Shown: piece by piece, positions 8,784-20,372 of the stretch
Numbering within the stretch: the first letter of the stretch is position 1
Layout of the letters: the number at the start of each line of letters is the position of its first letter
NCBI RefSeq assembly: GCF_001641285.1
Contig: NZ_CP014841.1
Coordinates: 2,790,001-2,854,000 of the forward strand
DNA length: 64,000 bases
DNA from: Dyella thiooxydans
GTDB lineage: Bacteria > Pseudomonadota > Gammaproteobacteria > Xanthomonadales > Rhodanobacteraceae
Reading direction: 5' to 3'
Program-made: the position numbers and the translations under genes
Notes under the pieces: model-generated
What the model was told of the DNA's origin: nothing
The model's input: only the letters and a program-made list of their open reading frames with translations
Database searches by the model: none

Positions 8784-9467
8784 ATGCCCCGCAGTGATAC
8801 CGCCTTCCTGTTCGATCTGGACGGCACCCTGGTCGACAGCGTCTATCAGCACGTGCTCGCCTGGAAGGAAGCGCTGGACGCCGAAGGCGTCGAGCTGTCG
8901 GTGTGGCGCATCCACCGCAAGATCGGCATGAGCGGCGGCCTGTTCGCCAATATGCTGCTGCGCGAGACCGGGCTGGATATAACCGAGGACCGGCTGGAGC
9001 GGCTGCGCCGGCGCCACGCCGAGGCGTTCAACCGTCAGCACACGCAGGGCTCGGTCAAGCCGCTGCCCGGTGCGCGCGAGCTGCTGGCCTTTCTCACCGA
9101 GCAGCAGATTCCCTGGGCGATCGCCACCAGCGGCCGCATGGAGACCGCCGCGCACAACCTCGCCGCGCTCGGCGTCGATCCGGCGAAGGTGCCGGTGGTG
9201 ACGCGCGACCAGGTGCGCCACGCCAAGCCGGACCCGGACCTGTTCGTCACCGCGGCGCAGCGGCTGGATTTCGATATCCGCCACGCGCTGGTGGTCGGCG
9301 ACAGCGTATGGGACATGCTGGCCGCGCAGCGTGCGCGCGCCATCGGCATCGGCCTGCTCGCCGGCGGCTACGGCCGCGAGGAGCTGCAGCATGCCGGCGC
9401 CCTGCGCGTGTACGACGATCCCGCCGACCTGTTGCGCCACGTCGACGAAGTCGCCGCACGAGCGTGA
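8784..9467 (+). CDS. HAD-superfamily hydrolase (phosphoglycolate phosphatase/beta-PGM-like)
   Basis: Haloacid-dehalogenase-type phosphatase of 227 aa. Motif I FLFDLDGTLVDS near the N-terminus supplies the Asp nucleophile; motif II is IATSGR, the motif III lysine is in HAKPDPD, and motif IV is VVGDSVWDMLAA. The helical insert after motif I puts it in subclass IA (Gph, beta-phosphoglucomutase and related). Start 8784 has GGAG upstream with 6 nt spacing. Its position after glk suggests a sugar-phosphate substrate, but the substrate cannot be read from sequence. Confidence 0.88.
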   Translation: MPRSDTAFLFDLDGTLVDSVYQHVLAWKEALDAEGVELSVWRIHRKIGMSGGLFANMLLRETGLDITEDRLERLRRRHAEAFNRQHTQGSVKPLPGARELLAFLTEQQIPWAIATSGRMETAAHNLAALGVDPAKVPVVTRDQVRHAKPDPDLFVTAAQRLDFDIRHALVVGDSVWDMLAAQRARAIGIGLLAGGYGREELQHAGALRVYDDPADLLRHVDEVAARA

Positions 9468-9551
9468 ACCCGCTCTTCGCGTCGGCCTGACGCGGACTGA
9501 ACGCGCAGGGGCTAGCCTCGCCCGTGCCCCTCTCCCGACCGAGGCACGCCG

Positions 9552-9884
9552 ATGCGCCGCCTGTTTGCCGTCAGCCTGACCGCCCTGCTCGCCAGCGCCT
9601 GCTCCCCGTCCACCCCGCCACCACCGACCGCGACCGGCACCCCGCCGCCCAGCGCGCCGACGGATGCCACGCTGGGCTCGCCCGCCTGGTACGACTGGGT
9701 CGACCGCTCGCTGGGAATCTCCAGTGACGGCCATGGCCCCGACCACGGTTCACCCGAGTGGAACCAGGCGGTGCAGCGCAAACTGGGACAGGAAGCCCCG
9801 CAGGCGACCCCCGGTTCGCCGCAGTGGCAGCAGTCGGTCGACGCGCTGTTGCGTACACGCGGCAACCCGCCATCGTCGGACTGA
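9552..9884 (+). CDS. Small lipoprotein with three GSPxW repeats
   Basis: Unrecognised protein of 110 aa. It has a lipoprotein signal peptide with lipobox ASAC (Cys17), a Pro/Thr-rich linker (18-40), then three similar units beginning GSPAWYDWVDRSL (42), GSPEWNQAVQRKL (66) and GSPQWQQSVDALL (88). Each unit has the form GSPxWxxxVxxxL with 20-25 residue spacing, so each may form a short amphipathic helix. It would be exported and lipid-anchored; I cannot tell whether to the inner or outer membrane (Ser is at +2, which favours the outer membrane by the usual rule). It stands alone between the HAD gene and the convergent helicase gene. Confidence 0.75.
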   Translation: MRRLFAVSLTALLASACSPSTPPPPTATGTPPPSAPTDATLGSPAWYDWVDRSLGISSDGHGPDHGSPEWNQAVQRKLGQEAPQATPGSPQWQQSVDALLRTRGNPPSSD

Positions 9885-9963
9885 GCCGGAACGATCACGC
9901 GGCCCGCAGGATGCCCGAGGCAGCCATCACGCGGGATAGCGGTGCCGCCGCTCCGGCGCGCCC

Positions 9964-12993
<3,030 letters not shown>

Positions 12994-13091
12994 GCGGTCC
13001 GTTGGGCGATCAAAACCTTGAGCTTAGCAAGGCTTGTCACGGTGTGCCCACGCCCTTACCGCAAACTCGTGCGGCGAACCGACCTGCACGC

Positions 13092-14117
13092 TCAGGTGCC
13101 GGGGAACAGGCCCTGCGGGTATTCCGGCTTCTGCTCGCGTGCCATCAGCGCGCGCAGGCCTTCGACCGGGGTGACCTCGCCGTGCAGCACGGCGCGCACG
13201 CCGCTGGCGATCGGCAGGTCCAGGCCGTGCTTGGCAGCCAGCCGCGCCACCTCGTCGGCGGTGAGCACGCTCTCCACCACCTGGCCGATCTGGCGCACCG
13301 CCTCGTCCAGCGCGATGCCCTTGCCCAGCGCCAGGCCGAGCCGGCGGTTGCGCGACAGATCGCCGGTACAGGTGAGCACCAGATCACCCAGGCCGGACAA
13401 CCCCATCAGGGTTTCCGGCCGCGCACCGAGCGCCAGGCCGAGCCGCAGCATCTCGTTCATGCCGCGGGTGATCAGGCCGGCGCGGGCGTTGAGGCCCAGC
13501 TGCATGCCGTCAGCCACGCCGGTGGCGACCGCCAGCACGTTTTTCATCGCGCCGCCGAGCTCACCGCCCAGCACGTCGCTGCCGGTGTAGGCGCGGAAGT
13601 TGGGGGCGTGCAGCATCCCCGCCATTTCCCTGGCGAACGCCTCGTCGTCCGAATGCACGGTGACCGCGCTGGGCAGCCCGGCCGCCACTTCCTTGGCAAA
13701 GGAGGGGCCAGTGACCACCGCCGCCGGCCGACCGGGCAGCTTTTCGGCCACCAGTTCGTGCAGGAACCGGCCGGTGCCCGGCTCGAAGCCCTTGCTCGCC
13801 CAGGCGATCGCGGCACCCGGCTCGAGCAGCGGCGCGATCTGGTCGAGCATCGACGCAAACGCATGGCTCGGGACCACGATCAGCACCACCTGGGCGCCAC
13901 GCAGTGCGGCGGCCAGGTCGCCTTCGTAGTGCAGCTCGGCCGGCAGCTCCAGATCCGGCAGATAGCGCTGGTTGCGACGGGTCTTCGCCATCGCTTCCAG
14001 TGCCTGCCGGTCGCGGCCCCAAAGCCGGGTCGGCACGCCGTTGCGTGCCGCAAGCGCCGCCAGCGCCGTGCCCCAGGAACCGGCACCAAGTACCGCCAGG
14101 GTCGGTCGGGTGCTCAT
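13092..14117 (-). CDS. gpsA: Glycerol-3-phosphate dehydrogenase [NAD(P)+]
   Basis: Makes sn-glycerol 3-phosphate from dihydroxyacetone phosphate for phospholipid synthesis; 341 aa, usual length. Rossmann motif [11 protein letters not shown] (about 9-20), [22 protein letters not shown], the substrate-binding GPSFAKEVA, the catalytic lysine in [13 protein letters not shown], and [14 protein letters not shown] are all present. It ends the secB-gpsA pair, starting 7 bp after the secB stop. The product feeds PlsB, which is also in this window (41643). Confidence 0.97.
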   Translation of the reverse strand: MSTRPTLAVLGAGSWGTALAALAARNGVPTRLWGRDRQALEAMAKTRRNQRYLPDLELPAELHYEGDLAAALRGAQVVLIVVPSHAFASMLDQIAPLLEPGAAIAWASKGFEPGTGRFLHELVAEKLPGRPAAVVTGPSFAKEVAAGLPSAVTVHSDDEAFAREMAGMLHAPNFRAYTGSDVLGGELGGAMKNVLAVATGVADGMQLGLNARAGLITRGMNEMLRLGLALGARPETLMGLSGLGDLVLTCTGDLSRNRRLGLALGKGIALDEAVRQIGQVVESVLTADEVARLAAKHGLDLPIASGVRAVLHGEVTPVEGLRALMAREQKPEYPQGLFPGT

Positions 14118-14124
14118 GGCTGGA

Positions 14125-14631
14125 TCAGCTGTTCAGCGTCGGCGCGGTCTCGCCGCCCATGGCGTTGCGGCGCATCTGCTCGGCATACAGCGCGTCGAAG
14201 TTGATCGGCTGCAGCAGGAACGGCGGGAAGCCGCCTTCCAGCACCAGCTGCGAGATCACCTGGCGCGCGTACGGGAACAGCAGGTTCGGGCAGTAGCTGC
14301 CGATGATCCCGGCGTGGTCTTCGGCCGCGAAACCGGCAATGCCGAACAGGCCGGCCTGGTGCACTTCGGCCAGGTAGGCAGTGCGCTCGCCGATGGTGCA
14401 GGTCAGGGTCAGGCTCAGCACCACTTCGTACAGGTCGTCGCCCAGGTCGGTGGCACGCTGGCCGAGGTTGAGCTGCACCTGCGGCTGCTCGTCGGTAACG
14501 CCCATGTCCTGGAAGATCTGCGGCGCGTTGGGGGCCTCGAACGAGACGTCCTTCACGTAGATCTTCTGCAGCGCGAGCTGCGGCTGGTTGGCCTGGCCGT
14601 CGGCCTGGCCGTTGGTGGTTACGTCTGACAT
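14125..14631 (-). CDS. secB: Protein-export chaperone SecB
   Basis: Tetrameric cytosolic chaperone that keeps preproteins unfolded and hands them to SecA; 168 aa. The family features are the beta-sheet stretch [10 protein letters not shown]-like ([12 protein letters not shown]), [11 protein letters not shown], the acidic/hydrophobic [14 protein letters not shown], and the motif [16 protein letters not shown] followed by [17 protein letters not shown], which is close to the E. coli sequence. ATG 14631 is chosen with AGAGGA upstream; an in-frame upstream ATG gives an unlikely extension. The N-terminal linker is short and Gln/Asn-rich. Co-directional with gpsA and separated by 7 bp, a classic gammaproteobacterial pair. 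Confidence 0.97.
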   Translation of the reverse strand: MSDVTTNGQADGQANQPQLALQKIYVKDVSFEAPNAPQIFQDMGVTDEQPQVQLNLGQRATDLGDDLYEVVLSLTLTCTIGERTAYLAEVHQAGLFGIAGFAAEDHAGIIGSYCPNLLFPYARQVISQLVLEGGFPPFLLQPINFDALYAEQMRRNAMGGETAPTLNS

Positions 14632-14956
14632 CGGGAGTCCTCTTCGAAAGTTCGGGCCGGCTCCATCCGCGGGCGGACGGAAAACCGCAAAGAGCGCGAT
14701 TGTTCCATACAAGCCGGCGCGCCGTCACTGGCGCAGCCGCCCGGCCCGCTGGTCAAGGATTGCGCAAGCGGATGAAATTCCGCGATAATGCGCGGCTCGA
14801 CTCCTGCCGCCCGCTCATGTGGGCCGTCCGCGACGCGATGCGGACCTCACGGCAAGCCTAGAGAGCTGCACCCTCCAGCATCGCGTGGCGCCAAGGCGCC
14901 GCTGGGCCGACGTCGCCCTGGCCAACGGGCGTTACACCACGAATACGGAGGTCATC
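14632..14956. other. Divergent intergenic region secB / rpmB (325 bp)
   Basis: No coding region is seen. It holds the presumed secB promoter on the minus strand and a good rpmB promoter on the plus strand (14760-14789). The rest, about 160 bp, would be the rpmB leader; I see no strong ribosomal-protein binding fold in it. Confidence 0.6.
14760..14789 (+). promoter_or_regulatory. Sigma-70 promoter of rpmB-rpmG
   Basis: TTGCGC (-35, 14760-14765) and GATAAT (-10, 14784-14789, 5 of 6 consensus bases) are separated by 18 bp. Transcription would begin near 14796, giving a leader of about 160 nt ahead of rpmB. Confidence 0.6.
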
Positions 14957-15193
14957 ATGGCCCGTGTATGCCAAGTCACCGGAAAGGGTGTGCGGACCGG
15001 CAACAACGTCTCGCACGCGAACAACAAGACCCGTCGCCGCTGGTTGCCCAACCTGCATGAGCGTCGCTTCTGGGTCGCCAGCGAGAACCGCTGGGTCAAG
15101 CTGCGTGTGTCCAACCACGCCCTGCGCACCATCGACAAGAATGGCATCGAGGCCGTGATTGCCGAGCTGCGTGCCCGCGGCGAGAAGATCTGA
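14957..15193 (+). CDS. rpmB: 50S ribosomal protein L28
   Basis: Protein of 78 aa, the exact family length. It starts [20 protein letters not shown], continues with the basic segment [11 protein letters not shown] and ends ELRARGEKI; these are diagnostic of bacterial L28. Of the four cysteines of the zinc-binding (C+) form only Cys5 is present, so this is a C- paralogue. Ribosome site GGAGG 6-7 nt before ATG. It is followed 11 bp later by rpmG, an almost universal pair. Confidence 0.98.
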   Translation: MARVCQVTGKGVRTGNNVSHANNKTRRRWLPNLHERRFWVASENRWVKLRVSNHALRTIDKNGIEAVIAELRARGEKI

Positions 15194-15204
15194 GGAGCTA
15201 GACC

Positions 15205-15372
15205 ATGGCGAACAAGACCCAGGACAAGATCCGTCTGATCTCGTCGGCCGGTACCGGCCACTTCTACACCACGCAGAAGAACAAGAAGAACACCCCGGAA
15301 AAGTTCGAGTTCAAGAAGTACGATCCGGTCGTGCGCAAGCACGTGATCTACAAGGAAGGCAAGATCAAGTGA
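15205..15372 (+). CDS. rpmG: 50S ribosomal protein L33
   Basis: Protein of 55 aa: [20 protein letters not shown], then [20 protein letters not shown], ending [10 protein letters not shown]. This is a complete bacterial L33. The zinc-binding cysteine pairs of the C+ form are absent, so it is the C- type, matching the C- L28 beside it. Ribosome site GAGGAG upstream. A strong terminator follows at 15448-15475. Confidence 0.98.
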   Translation: MANKTQDKIRLISSAGTGHFYTTQKNKKNTPEKFEFKKYDPVVRKHVIYKEGKIK

Positions 15373-15413
15373 CGTGACGCCCCGTCCGCGCCTGCGCGGA
15401 CGGCTGGCCGGAA

Positions 15414-15442
15414 CGTCATCCCGGCGCAGGCCGGGGTCCAGC
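15414..15442. repeat. Degenerate single copy of the extragenic GTCATCCCGGCG repeat
   Basis: CGTCATCCCGGCG...GCCGGGGTCCAGC matches, with a few changes, one arm of the inverted repeat at 61036-61120. It lies between rpmG and its terminator. In the reverse direction it reads WTPACAGMT, the translation typical of this common intergenic repeat. Confidence 0.6.
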
Positions 15443-15447
15443 CTTCG

Positions 15448-15475
15448 AAACCCGCCCTCGTGGCGGGTTTTTTCT
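15448..15475 (+). terminator. Rho-independent terminator after rpmG
   Basis: Stem AAACCCGCC / GGCGGGTTT with a 5 nt loop (CTCGT), followed by a run of T. It ends the rpmB-rpmG transcript and separates it from the DUF4166 gene, which starts about 30 bp later. Confidence 0.85.
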
Positions 15476-15501
15476 TGCCCGGTCGCACGGCGACCGCGAT
15501 C

Positions 15502-16056
15502 ATGCGCGGCATGACCAGGGACGAGTCGCTGTTTCCCGCACTGCTGGGCCCCGCCTGGGCCGGACTTGCGGCCCCGGTGCGCCGGGCGCATGGCGGCCGC
15601 GGCAGCATAGCTCTGCGCGGCCAGGCCGACGTGGTCGGCACCGACAGCCGTGCGGCACGCCTGCTGCGGCAGCTGCTGGGCGTGCCTGCGCCGGGACCGG
15701 CGCAACCGTTGACCGTGGAAATCGAGCGCGACGGCGACGGCGAACGGTGGACACGCCGCTTTGCCCATGGGCGCATGCGCTCGCGGCTGAGCGCCGGGCC
15801 GGACCGGCGGCTGCACGAACGGCTGGGACCGGTGCTGCTGCGCTTCCGCCTCGAAGCGGACGGTGGCGCGATCCATTGGCACCTGCTTGGCGCGCGCCTG
15901 CTTGGCCTGCCCCTGCCCCGTCGGTGGCTCGGTCACGTGCTGGCCTGCAGTGGCGCCGAGGGCGACCGATACGCTTTTACTGTCGAGGCCAGCCTGCCCG
16001 GCATCGGCCGCTGGATCGGTTACCGCGGCACGCTGGAGGTCGATGATGGCGCATGA
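15502..16056 (+). CDS. DUF4166 domain protein
   Basis: Protein of 184 aa (from ATG 15502; 15511 is an equally possible start, both with weak ribosome sites). The whole chain fits DUF4166: LLGPAWAGLAAPVRRAHGG, an LLGVPAPG turn, RDGDGERWTRRF, a GPVLLRFRLEADGG-type segment, LLGLPLPRRWLG and GIGRWIGYRGTLEV at the end. The function is unknown. In other bacteria this domain occurs alone or fused behind a saccharopine-dehydrogenase-like domain; here a gene of the latter kind lies 400 bp away on the opposite strand. Its end overlaps the DCC gene start by 11 bp, so those two are co-transcribed. Confidence 0.8.
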   Translation: MRGMTRDESLFPALLGPAWAGLAAPVRRAHGGRGSIALRGQADVVGTDSRAARLLRQLLGVPAPGPAQPLTVEIERDGDGERWTRRFAHGRMRSRLSAGPDRRLHERLGPVLLRFRLEADGGAIHWHLLGARLLGLPLPRRWLGHVLACSGAEGDRYAFTVEASLPGIGRWIGYRGTLEVDDGA

Positions 16057-16453
16057 ACCGGCCGTGGTGGTCTTCGATGGCGTCTGCGTACTGTGTAGCC
16101 GCTGGGTGGACTTCATTCTCAGGCATGATCGCGCTGGCCGGTTCCGGCTGGCGGCGATGCAGGGCCGGCACGGCCGTGCATTGCTCGCCGCGCACGGACT
16201 GTCGCCCGACGATCCGGCCTCGCTGCTGCTGGTGGCCGACGGGGTCGGCCACATCGACACCGCGGCCATCGCCGGCGTGCTGCAGCGGCTGGGCGGCCCG
16301 TGGCGCATCCCGTCCGCACTGCTGCGCTGGACACCGCGGTGGTTCGCGGATCCAGCCTATCGCTGGGTGGCGCGGCACCGCTACCGGCTGTTCGGCCAAC
16401 GCGACGCCTGCCGGATGCCGGAGCCTGCCGAGGCCTGGCGCTTCCTCGACTGA
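16046..16453 (+). CDS. DCC1-like (DUF393) thiol-disulfide oxidoreductase family protein
   Basis: Protein of 135 aa. The DxxCxxC motif, FDGVCVLCSRWVDFIL, follows the first beta-strand, as in the DCC family, which is predicted to have a thioredoxin-like fold. A conserved DRAGRFRLAAMQG and a C-terminal RYRLFGQRDACRMP (another Cys) also fit. Start: ATG 16046 has GGAGG with 6 nt spacing; ATG 16043 is too close to it. It overlaps the DUF4166 gene and converges on the saccharopine-dehydrogenase-like gene, 12 bp stop to stop. The redox substrate is unknown. Confidence 0.85.
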   Translation: MAHEPAVVVFDGVCVLCSRWVDFILRHDRAGRFRLAAMQGRHGRALLAAHGLSPDDPASLLLVADGVGHIDTAAIAGVLQRLGGPWRIPSALLRWTPRWFADPAYRWVARHRYRLFGQRDACRMPEPAEAWRFLD

Positions 16454-16465
16454 ACGCTCCACAAC

Positions 16466-17584
16466 TCAGGCAAGCACTTCGACTCCGCTGGTGACGGCGG
16501 ACGATGCCAGCGCCGCCATCAGCTCCCCCAGTCCCAGCAGGCCGACGCAGGGCATCGCCCCGGTCGCGTGCAGGGATCGGTCGGCCAGTCGCTGCGCCAG
16601 CACCAGCGCCGGTGTCACTGGCACCTCCGGCCCTTCGCCCGCCGCGGCCTCCAGCCACCACCGCACGCGGAGCGGGCCCCCGGACGCACCCTCGCCAGTG
16701 AGCTCCACCACCATGCCGCCGACGTCGCTGCCCCCGCGCATGAACCATTCGCTCCAGCGGCGCAGGCGTACCGCATGGCGCGGCAGATCGCGAATCAGAC
16801 CCAACCGCACCAGCGCCGCCGCCAGCCAGGTACCGCCGTGCAGCAGGGGCAGCTCCAGCCCCGCACGGAACAGCACGGTGCGCACCCCGGGATAGCGGTG
16901 GGGAAAGAGTTCGAGGTCAGGCACTTCGCAGATCCCGACGAAGCGGCGGGAGCGGGCCAGTCGCACGCGCCGCGTATCCATCCAGCCGTGCATCACCTGC
17001 CAGCGCGCGTCGCGCCAGACGCGGATCGGCCGCCCGCAATAGCCGAGAATCGAGGCTACCGTGGCGTCGCCGCGAGGAGTCCGGTTGCCGGGGCTGATCG
17101 CACTCTCGATTCCGTCCAGCCTGGCGAAGCGCGGCATCAACGCATCGACCACCGCGCTGCTGAGGGCCGGCACGCTGGATGCCCCGCTGGTGACTAGCAG
17201 GCCCGCTGCACGTGCCGCAGGATCCAGCCGCACGATGCCGGCGACGAAATCCCGCCCATCGGCCAGGTCGACATAGTGACTGCCACAGCCCAGGCATGCC
17301 TCTGCCACGCGGTAGTCCTGGGCCTGGAACGGGCCTGCCGCGTGGATCACCAGTTGGGGTTGCAGGGCGGCCAGCCGGGCGGCGAAGTCGTCGGCGAACA
17401 CATCGAGCGACGCCACCGTCACCGATCGACCCGCGGCGGCAGCGATCTCGTCGGCCAGCACCTGCAGCGCGCACGGCGAGCGTCCGGCAAGGATCGGCTC
17501 GAAGCGCCCGTCGGACGCCAGTCGCCGCGCCAACCGCGTCCCGAAGACCCCGGTCGCCCCCAGCAGCAACACCCTGAACGCCAT
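16466..17584 (-). CDS. Saccharopine dehydrogenase-like NAD(P)-binding oxidoreductase
   Basis: Protein of 372 aa with an N-terminal Rossmann fold: VLLLGATGVFGTRLARRLA, then an AGRSPCAL turn and VIHAAGPFQAQDYRVAEACL, typical of the Sacchrp_dh_NADP family. HYVDLADGRDFV is the conserved segment that follows. The C-terminal half has hydrophobic stretches and no catalytic signature I can name. True saccharopine dehydrogenases are unlikely outside lysine pathways, so this is probably a lipid- or polyketide-related reductase. Proteins with this N-terminus and a DUF4166 C-terminus exist; here the two are separate, convergent genes. Confidence 0.75.
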   Translation of the reverse strand: MAFRVLLLGATGVFGTRLARRLASDGRFEPILAGRSPCALQVLADEIAAAAGRSVTVASLDVFADDFAARLAALQPQLVIHAAGPFQAQDYRVAEACLGCGSHYVDLADGRDFVAGIVRLDPAARAAGLLVTSGASSVPALSSAVVDALMPRFARLDGIESAISPGNRTPRGDATVASILGYCGRPIRVWRDARWQVMHGWMDTRRVRLARSRRFVGICEVPDLELFPHRYPGVRTVLFRAGLELPLLHGGTWLAAALVRLGLIRDLPRHAVRLRRWSEWFMRGGSDVGGMVVELTGEGASGGPLRVRWWLEAAAGEGPEVPVTPALVLAQRLADRSLHATGAMPCVGLLGLGELMAALASSAVTSGVEVLA

Positions 17585-17683
17585 ACCCTTCCCCTCTCCC
17601 TGGCCGACGCGCCGAACCGCTCGCGCCGGGCTATTGTCGAACCTTCAGCCGCTCCCACCCTATCCCCGACCAGGAGAACTGCC

Positions 17684-18208
17684 ATGAAAGTGCGGACTGC
17701 CCTGTTCACCCTGCTCGCCACCAGTGGCCTGGCGACGCCACCGCTCGTCCTCGCCGGCGCGGCGGCGCCGCAGAGCGTGACGGTCACCTACGACCACCCC
17801 GAGCATTTCACCGAGACCCGCGAGGAGAAGGCGCTCGCGCCGACCCGCGCCAGCAACGACTACCTGGCGACGCTCAAGGCCTACATCGAGAAGCGCGGCG
17901 CGAAGATGCTGCAACCCGGCCAACAGCTCGACGTGGTGGTGACCGACATCGACCGCGCCGGTTCGTTCGAGCCGTGGCACGGAGGAGCAATGCGCGAGGT
18001 GCGGATCATCAAGGACATCTACCCGCCGCGCATCAACCTCCATTTCAAGCTGCTCGATGCCGACGGCAAGGTGATCCGCGAAGGCGACCGCAAGCTGCGC
18101 GATCCGGGCTTCCTGACCAGCAATACCGCACCGACCAGCACCGACAGCCTGCGCTACGAGAAACAGCTGATCGACCGGTGGCTTCGCAAGGGCCCGGACC
18201 AGCTCTGA
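17684..18208 (+). CDS. DUF3016 domain periplasmic protein
   Basis: Protein of 174 aa with a Sec signal peptide (MKVRTALFTLLATSG... cleaved near VLAGA). The mature part begins VTVTYDHPEHFTE and contains QQLDVVVTDIDRAGSFEPW and INLHFKLLDADGKVIREG, the pattern of DUF3016, whose function is unknown. Start: ATG 17684 with AGGAGAAC upstream. Single gene, closed by a bidirectional terminator shared with the desaturase. Confidence 0.82.
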   Translation: MKVRTALFTLLATSGLATPPLVLAGAAAPQSVTVTYDHPEHFTETREEKALAPTRASNDYLATLKAYIEKRGAKMLQPGQQLDVVVTDIDRAGSFEPWHGGAMREVRIIKDIYPPRINLHFKLLDADGKVIREGDRKLRDPGFLTSNTAPTSTDSLRYEKQLIDRWLRKGPDQL

Positions 18209-18226
18209 ACCGCTCCACCGCCCAAC

Positions 18227-18256
18227 AAAAAAGCCCGCCGGGAAGGCGGGCTTTTT
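18227..18256. terminator. Bidirectional terminator between DUF3016 gene and desaturase
   Basis: AAAAA-GCCCGCC, loop GGGAA, GGCGGGC-TTTTT. Runs of A before and T after the stem let it act on both strands, which fits the two convergent genes on either side. Confidence 0.88.
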
Positions 18257-18282
18257 CTTTACCGGGAACCCGGGATACGACG

Positions 18283-19473
18283 TCAGCTGGCGATCGCGTA
18301 ACCCTTGAGCTTGGCCGCGAACTCCTGCAGGGCGCGGATACCGCTCTGCTCGGCTTCGTGGATCCACTGCTGCAGGCCCTTCAGCGCCTGGTCGGTGCCA
18401 CGCTGCTCCATCAAGGCAGCGAGGCGACTGCGGAAGTCGACCACGGTGCGCAGGGTCGGGCGCTTGGCCAGCACCGCCTGCAGCCGGTCATGGCCTTCGC
18501 CGTCCAGCCAGCGGCCCCCGTCGGCCAGCGCGCGGCGCAGACGACGCGGCACGGCCTTGATGCTCTCGCCGGCATGGGCCGCTTCCTCGCGCAGGGTCGG
18601 CACGATCACGCCGCGGTAGTAGTCGGTCATCGCCTGGAAGCGATGGGTGAGCACGGCCTTCAGCGTCTCCGCATCGGGCAGGCTGACGTTCGGACGCACG
18701 TCCAGCGTGGGCGCCACGCGCAGCACCTTGGCCAGGCCGACCGCGCGAAGGGCACAGATCACCGCCCAGCCGATGTCGAACTCCCACTTGCGCAGGGCGA
18801 ACTTGGCCGAGCTGGGGAAGGCGTGGTGGTTGTTGTGCAGCTCTTCGCCACCGATCCAGAAGCCCCACGGGATCAGGTTGGTCGCGGTGTCGGCGCTCTC
18901 GAAGTTGCGGTAGCCCCACCAGTGGCCGATGCCGTTGACGAAGCCGGCGGCCCAGAACGGGATCCAGATCATCTGCACCGCCCAGAAGGCCACGCCGATC
19001 ACGCCGAACAGGGCGAAGCTGATGATCAGCATCAGCGCCGGACCCCAGTACGGATGGCCGGTGTAGAGCTTGCGCTCGATCCAGTCGTCCGGGGTGCCGC
19101 GGCCATACTTCTCGAGGTCTTCCTTCACTTCGCTGGCGTCGCGGTACAGCGCCACACCGTCCCAGAACACCTTCTTGATGCCGTAGATCTGCGGGCTGTG
19201 CGGGTCCTCGGCGGTCTCCACCTTGGCGTGGTGCTTGCGATGCACCGCGACCCACTCCCGGGTCACCATGCCGGTAGTCAGCCAGCCCCAGAAGCGGAAG
19301 AAGTTCTGCACCACCGGATGCAGGTCGACGCCACGGTGGGTCTGGCAGCGGTGGTAGTAGATGGTCACCGTGAAGATGGTGAGCTGGGTCACCACCAGCA
19401 TGTAGACCAGCATGCCGACCCAGCTCATGTGGGTCAGCCCGTTGGACAGGAAGTTGAGTACGGCGTCGAGCAT
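18283..19473 (-). CDS. Membrane-bound acyl-CoA/acyl-lipid desaturase
   Basis: Fatty-acid desaturase of 396 aa that would introduce a double bond into membrane acyl chains using O2. Three histidine boxes bind the di-iron centre: HRCQTHR (about 41-47), HRKHH (about 78) and HNNHH (about 212). Four or more membrane segments (FTVTIYY, ALMLIISFALFGVIGVAFW and others) separate them. A cytoplasmic C-terminal tail of about 150 residues (AAHAGESIKAVPRRLRRAL...) follows, as in pseudomonad DesA/DesB-type enzymes. Single gene divergent from the GldA-like ATPase. Cold or membrane-fluidity response is likely, but no regulator is visible. Confidence 0.92.
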   Translation of the reverse strand: MLDAVLNFLSNGLTHMSWVGMLVYMLVVTQLTIFTVTIYYHRCQTHRGVDLHPVVQNFFRFWGWLTTGMVTREWVAVHRKHHAKVETAEDPHSPQIYGIKKVFWDGVALYRDASEVKEDLEKYGRGTPDDWIERKLYTGHPYWGPALMLIISFALFGVIGVAFWAVQMIWIPFWAAGFVNGIGHWWGYRNFESADTATNLIPWGFWIGGEELHNNHHAFPSSAKFALRKWEFDIGWAVICALRAVGLAKVLRVAPTLDVRPNVSLPDAETLKAVLTHRFQAMTDYYRGVIVPTLREEAAHAGESIKAVPRRLRRALADGGRWLDGEGHDRLQAVLAKRPTLRTVVDFRSRLAALMEQRGTDQALKGLQQWIHEAEQSGIRALQEFAAKLKGYAIAS

Positions 19474-19596
19474 CGGAGTACGTCTCTATGTCGTTGAAAA
19501 AGCAGTCTAGTGCACGGGTCTCCGTACCCACCAGCATGGGCGGTGCGCGCAATGTCGCAGCGTGACGTGTGCACGCCTGGCGCAAACCCTTGCCGG

Positions 19597-19625
19597 TTGT
19601 CTGAAAGTGGGGGCGCCGTGACAAT
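19597..19625 (+). promoter_or_regulatory. Promoter of the ABC/GldG operon, possibly leaderless
   Basis: TTGTCT (19597-19602) and GACAAT (19620-19625) are 17 bp apart. The -10 box ends 6 bp before the ATG at 19632, so transcription would start at or next to the A of the start codon, and there is no ribosome site upstream. Moderate match only (4 of 6 at each box). Confidence 0.45.
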
Positions 19626-19631
19626 CATGCA

Positions 19632-20372
19632 ATGACCACGCCGCCCCCGCTGCTTCAGATCGACCGGCTGACCCGCCAACGCGCCGGCCGAATGGCCCTG
19701 CAGGATCTGTGCCTGACTGTCGACCGGGGCGAGGTACTCGGCCTGCTCGGCGTGAACGGCGCCGGCAAATCCACCACCCTGGGCATGATCGCCGGCGCCA
19801 TGCGGCCGGACAGCGGCAGCATCCGGCTGGACGGCGAGGATTTCCTGGAGCGCCCGGAGCTGGGCCGTCTTCGCATCGGCTGGCTGCCCGAACGCGCCCC
19901 GCTGTGGCAGGAACTGACCGTGCGCGAACACCTGTACGCCCACGGGCGCCTGCGCGGCCTGCACGGTGCGGCGCTGACGAGCGCCTGCAACGGCATGCTG
20001 GAACGCCTGGAGCTGGCGCCGATGGCGTGCCGCCTGGCCGGCGTGCTGTCGCAGGGCCAGCGGCAGCGCCTGGGCCTGGCCTGCGCGATGCTGCACCGGC
20101 CGGACCTGCTGATCCTCGACGAGCCGGCCAACGCGCTCGACCCGGTGCAGGTGGCGGCCCTGCGCCAGCTGATCCGCGAGGAAGCCTCGCGTGGCGCGGC
20201 GGTGATCCTGTCCACCCACCTGCTGGCCGAGGTCACGACGGTCTGCGGACGGGTGGCGATCCTGCACGAGGGCCGGCTGCGCCACACCGGCCTGGTGCAG
20301 GCCGCCGATTTGCCGACGCTGGAGCGCCAGTTCTTCGACATCGCCATGAACGGCCGGAGCCACGCCGCATGA
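19632..20372 (+). CDS. ABC transporter ATP-binding protein, GldA-like
   Basis: ATPase of 246 aa. Walker [13 protein letters not shown] (about 41-52), signature [15 protein letters not shown], Walker [14 protein letters not shown] and STHLLAEV. The signature LSQGQ and DEPANALDP are typical of the ABC-2 export class (GldA, CcmA-like). It is the first gene of a tightly overlapping operon with an ABC-2 permease, a GldG-type periplasmic protein and a DUF4340-like protein. In Bacteroidetes related genes serve gliding; in proteobacteria the operon is widespread and its substrate is unknown. Confidence 0.9.
   Translation: MTTPPPLLQIDRLTRQRAGRMALQDLCLTVDRGEVLGLLGVNGAGKSTTLGMIAGAMRPDSGSIRLDGEDFLERPELGRLRIGWLPERAPLWQELTVREHLYAHGRLRGLHGAALTSACNGMLERLELAPMACRLAGVLSQGQRQRLGLACAMLHRPDLLILDEPANALDPVQVAALRQLIREEASRGAAVILSTHLLAEVTTVCGRVAILHEGRLRHTGLVQAADLPTLERQFFDIAMNGRSHAA

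Noticed and set aside
12994-13091. A missing SWIM-finger exon upstream of the SNF2 gene
   Set aside because: All three minus-strand frames of the gap lack a CxC...CxH pattern.
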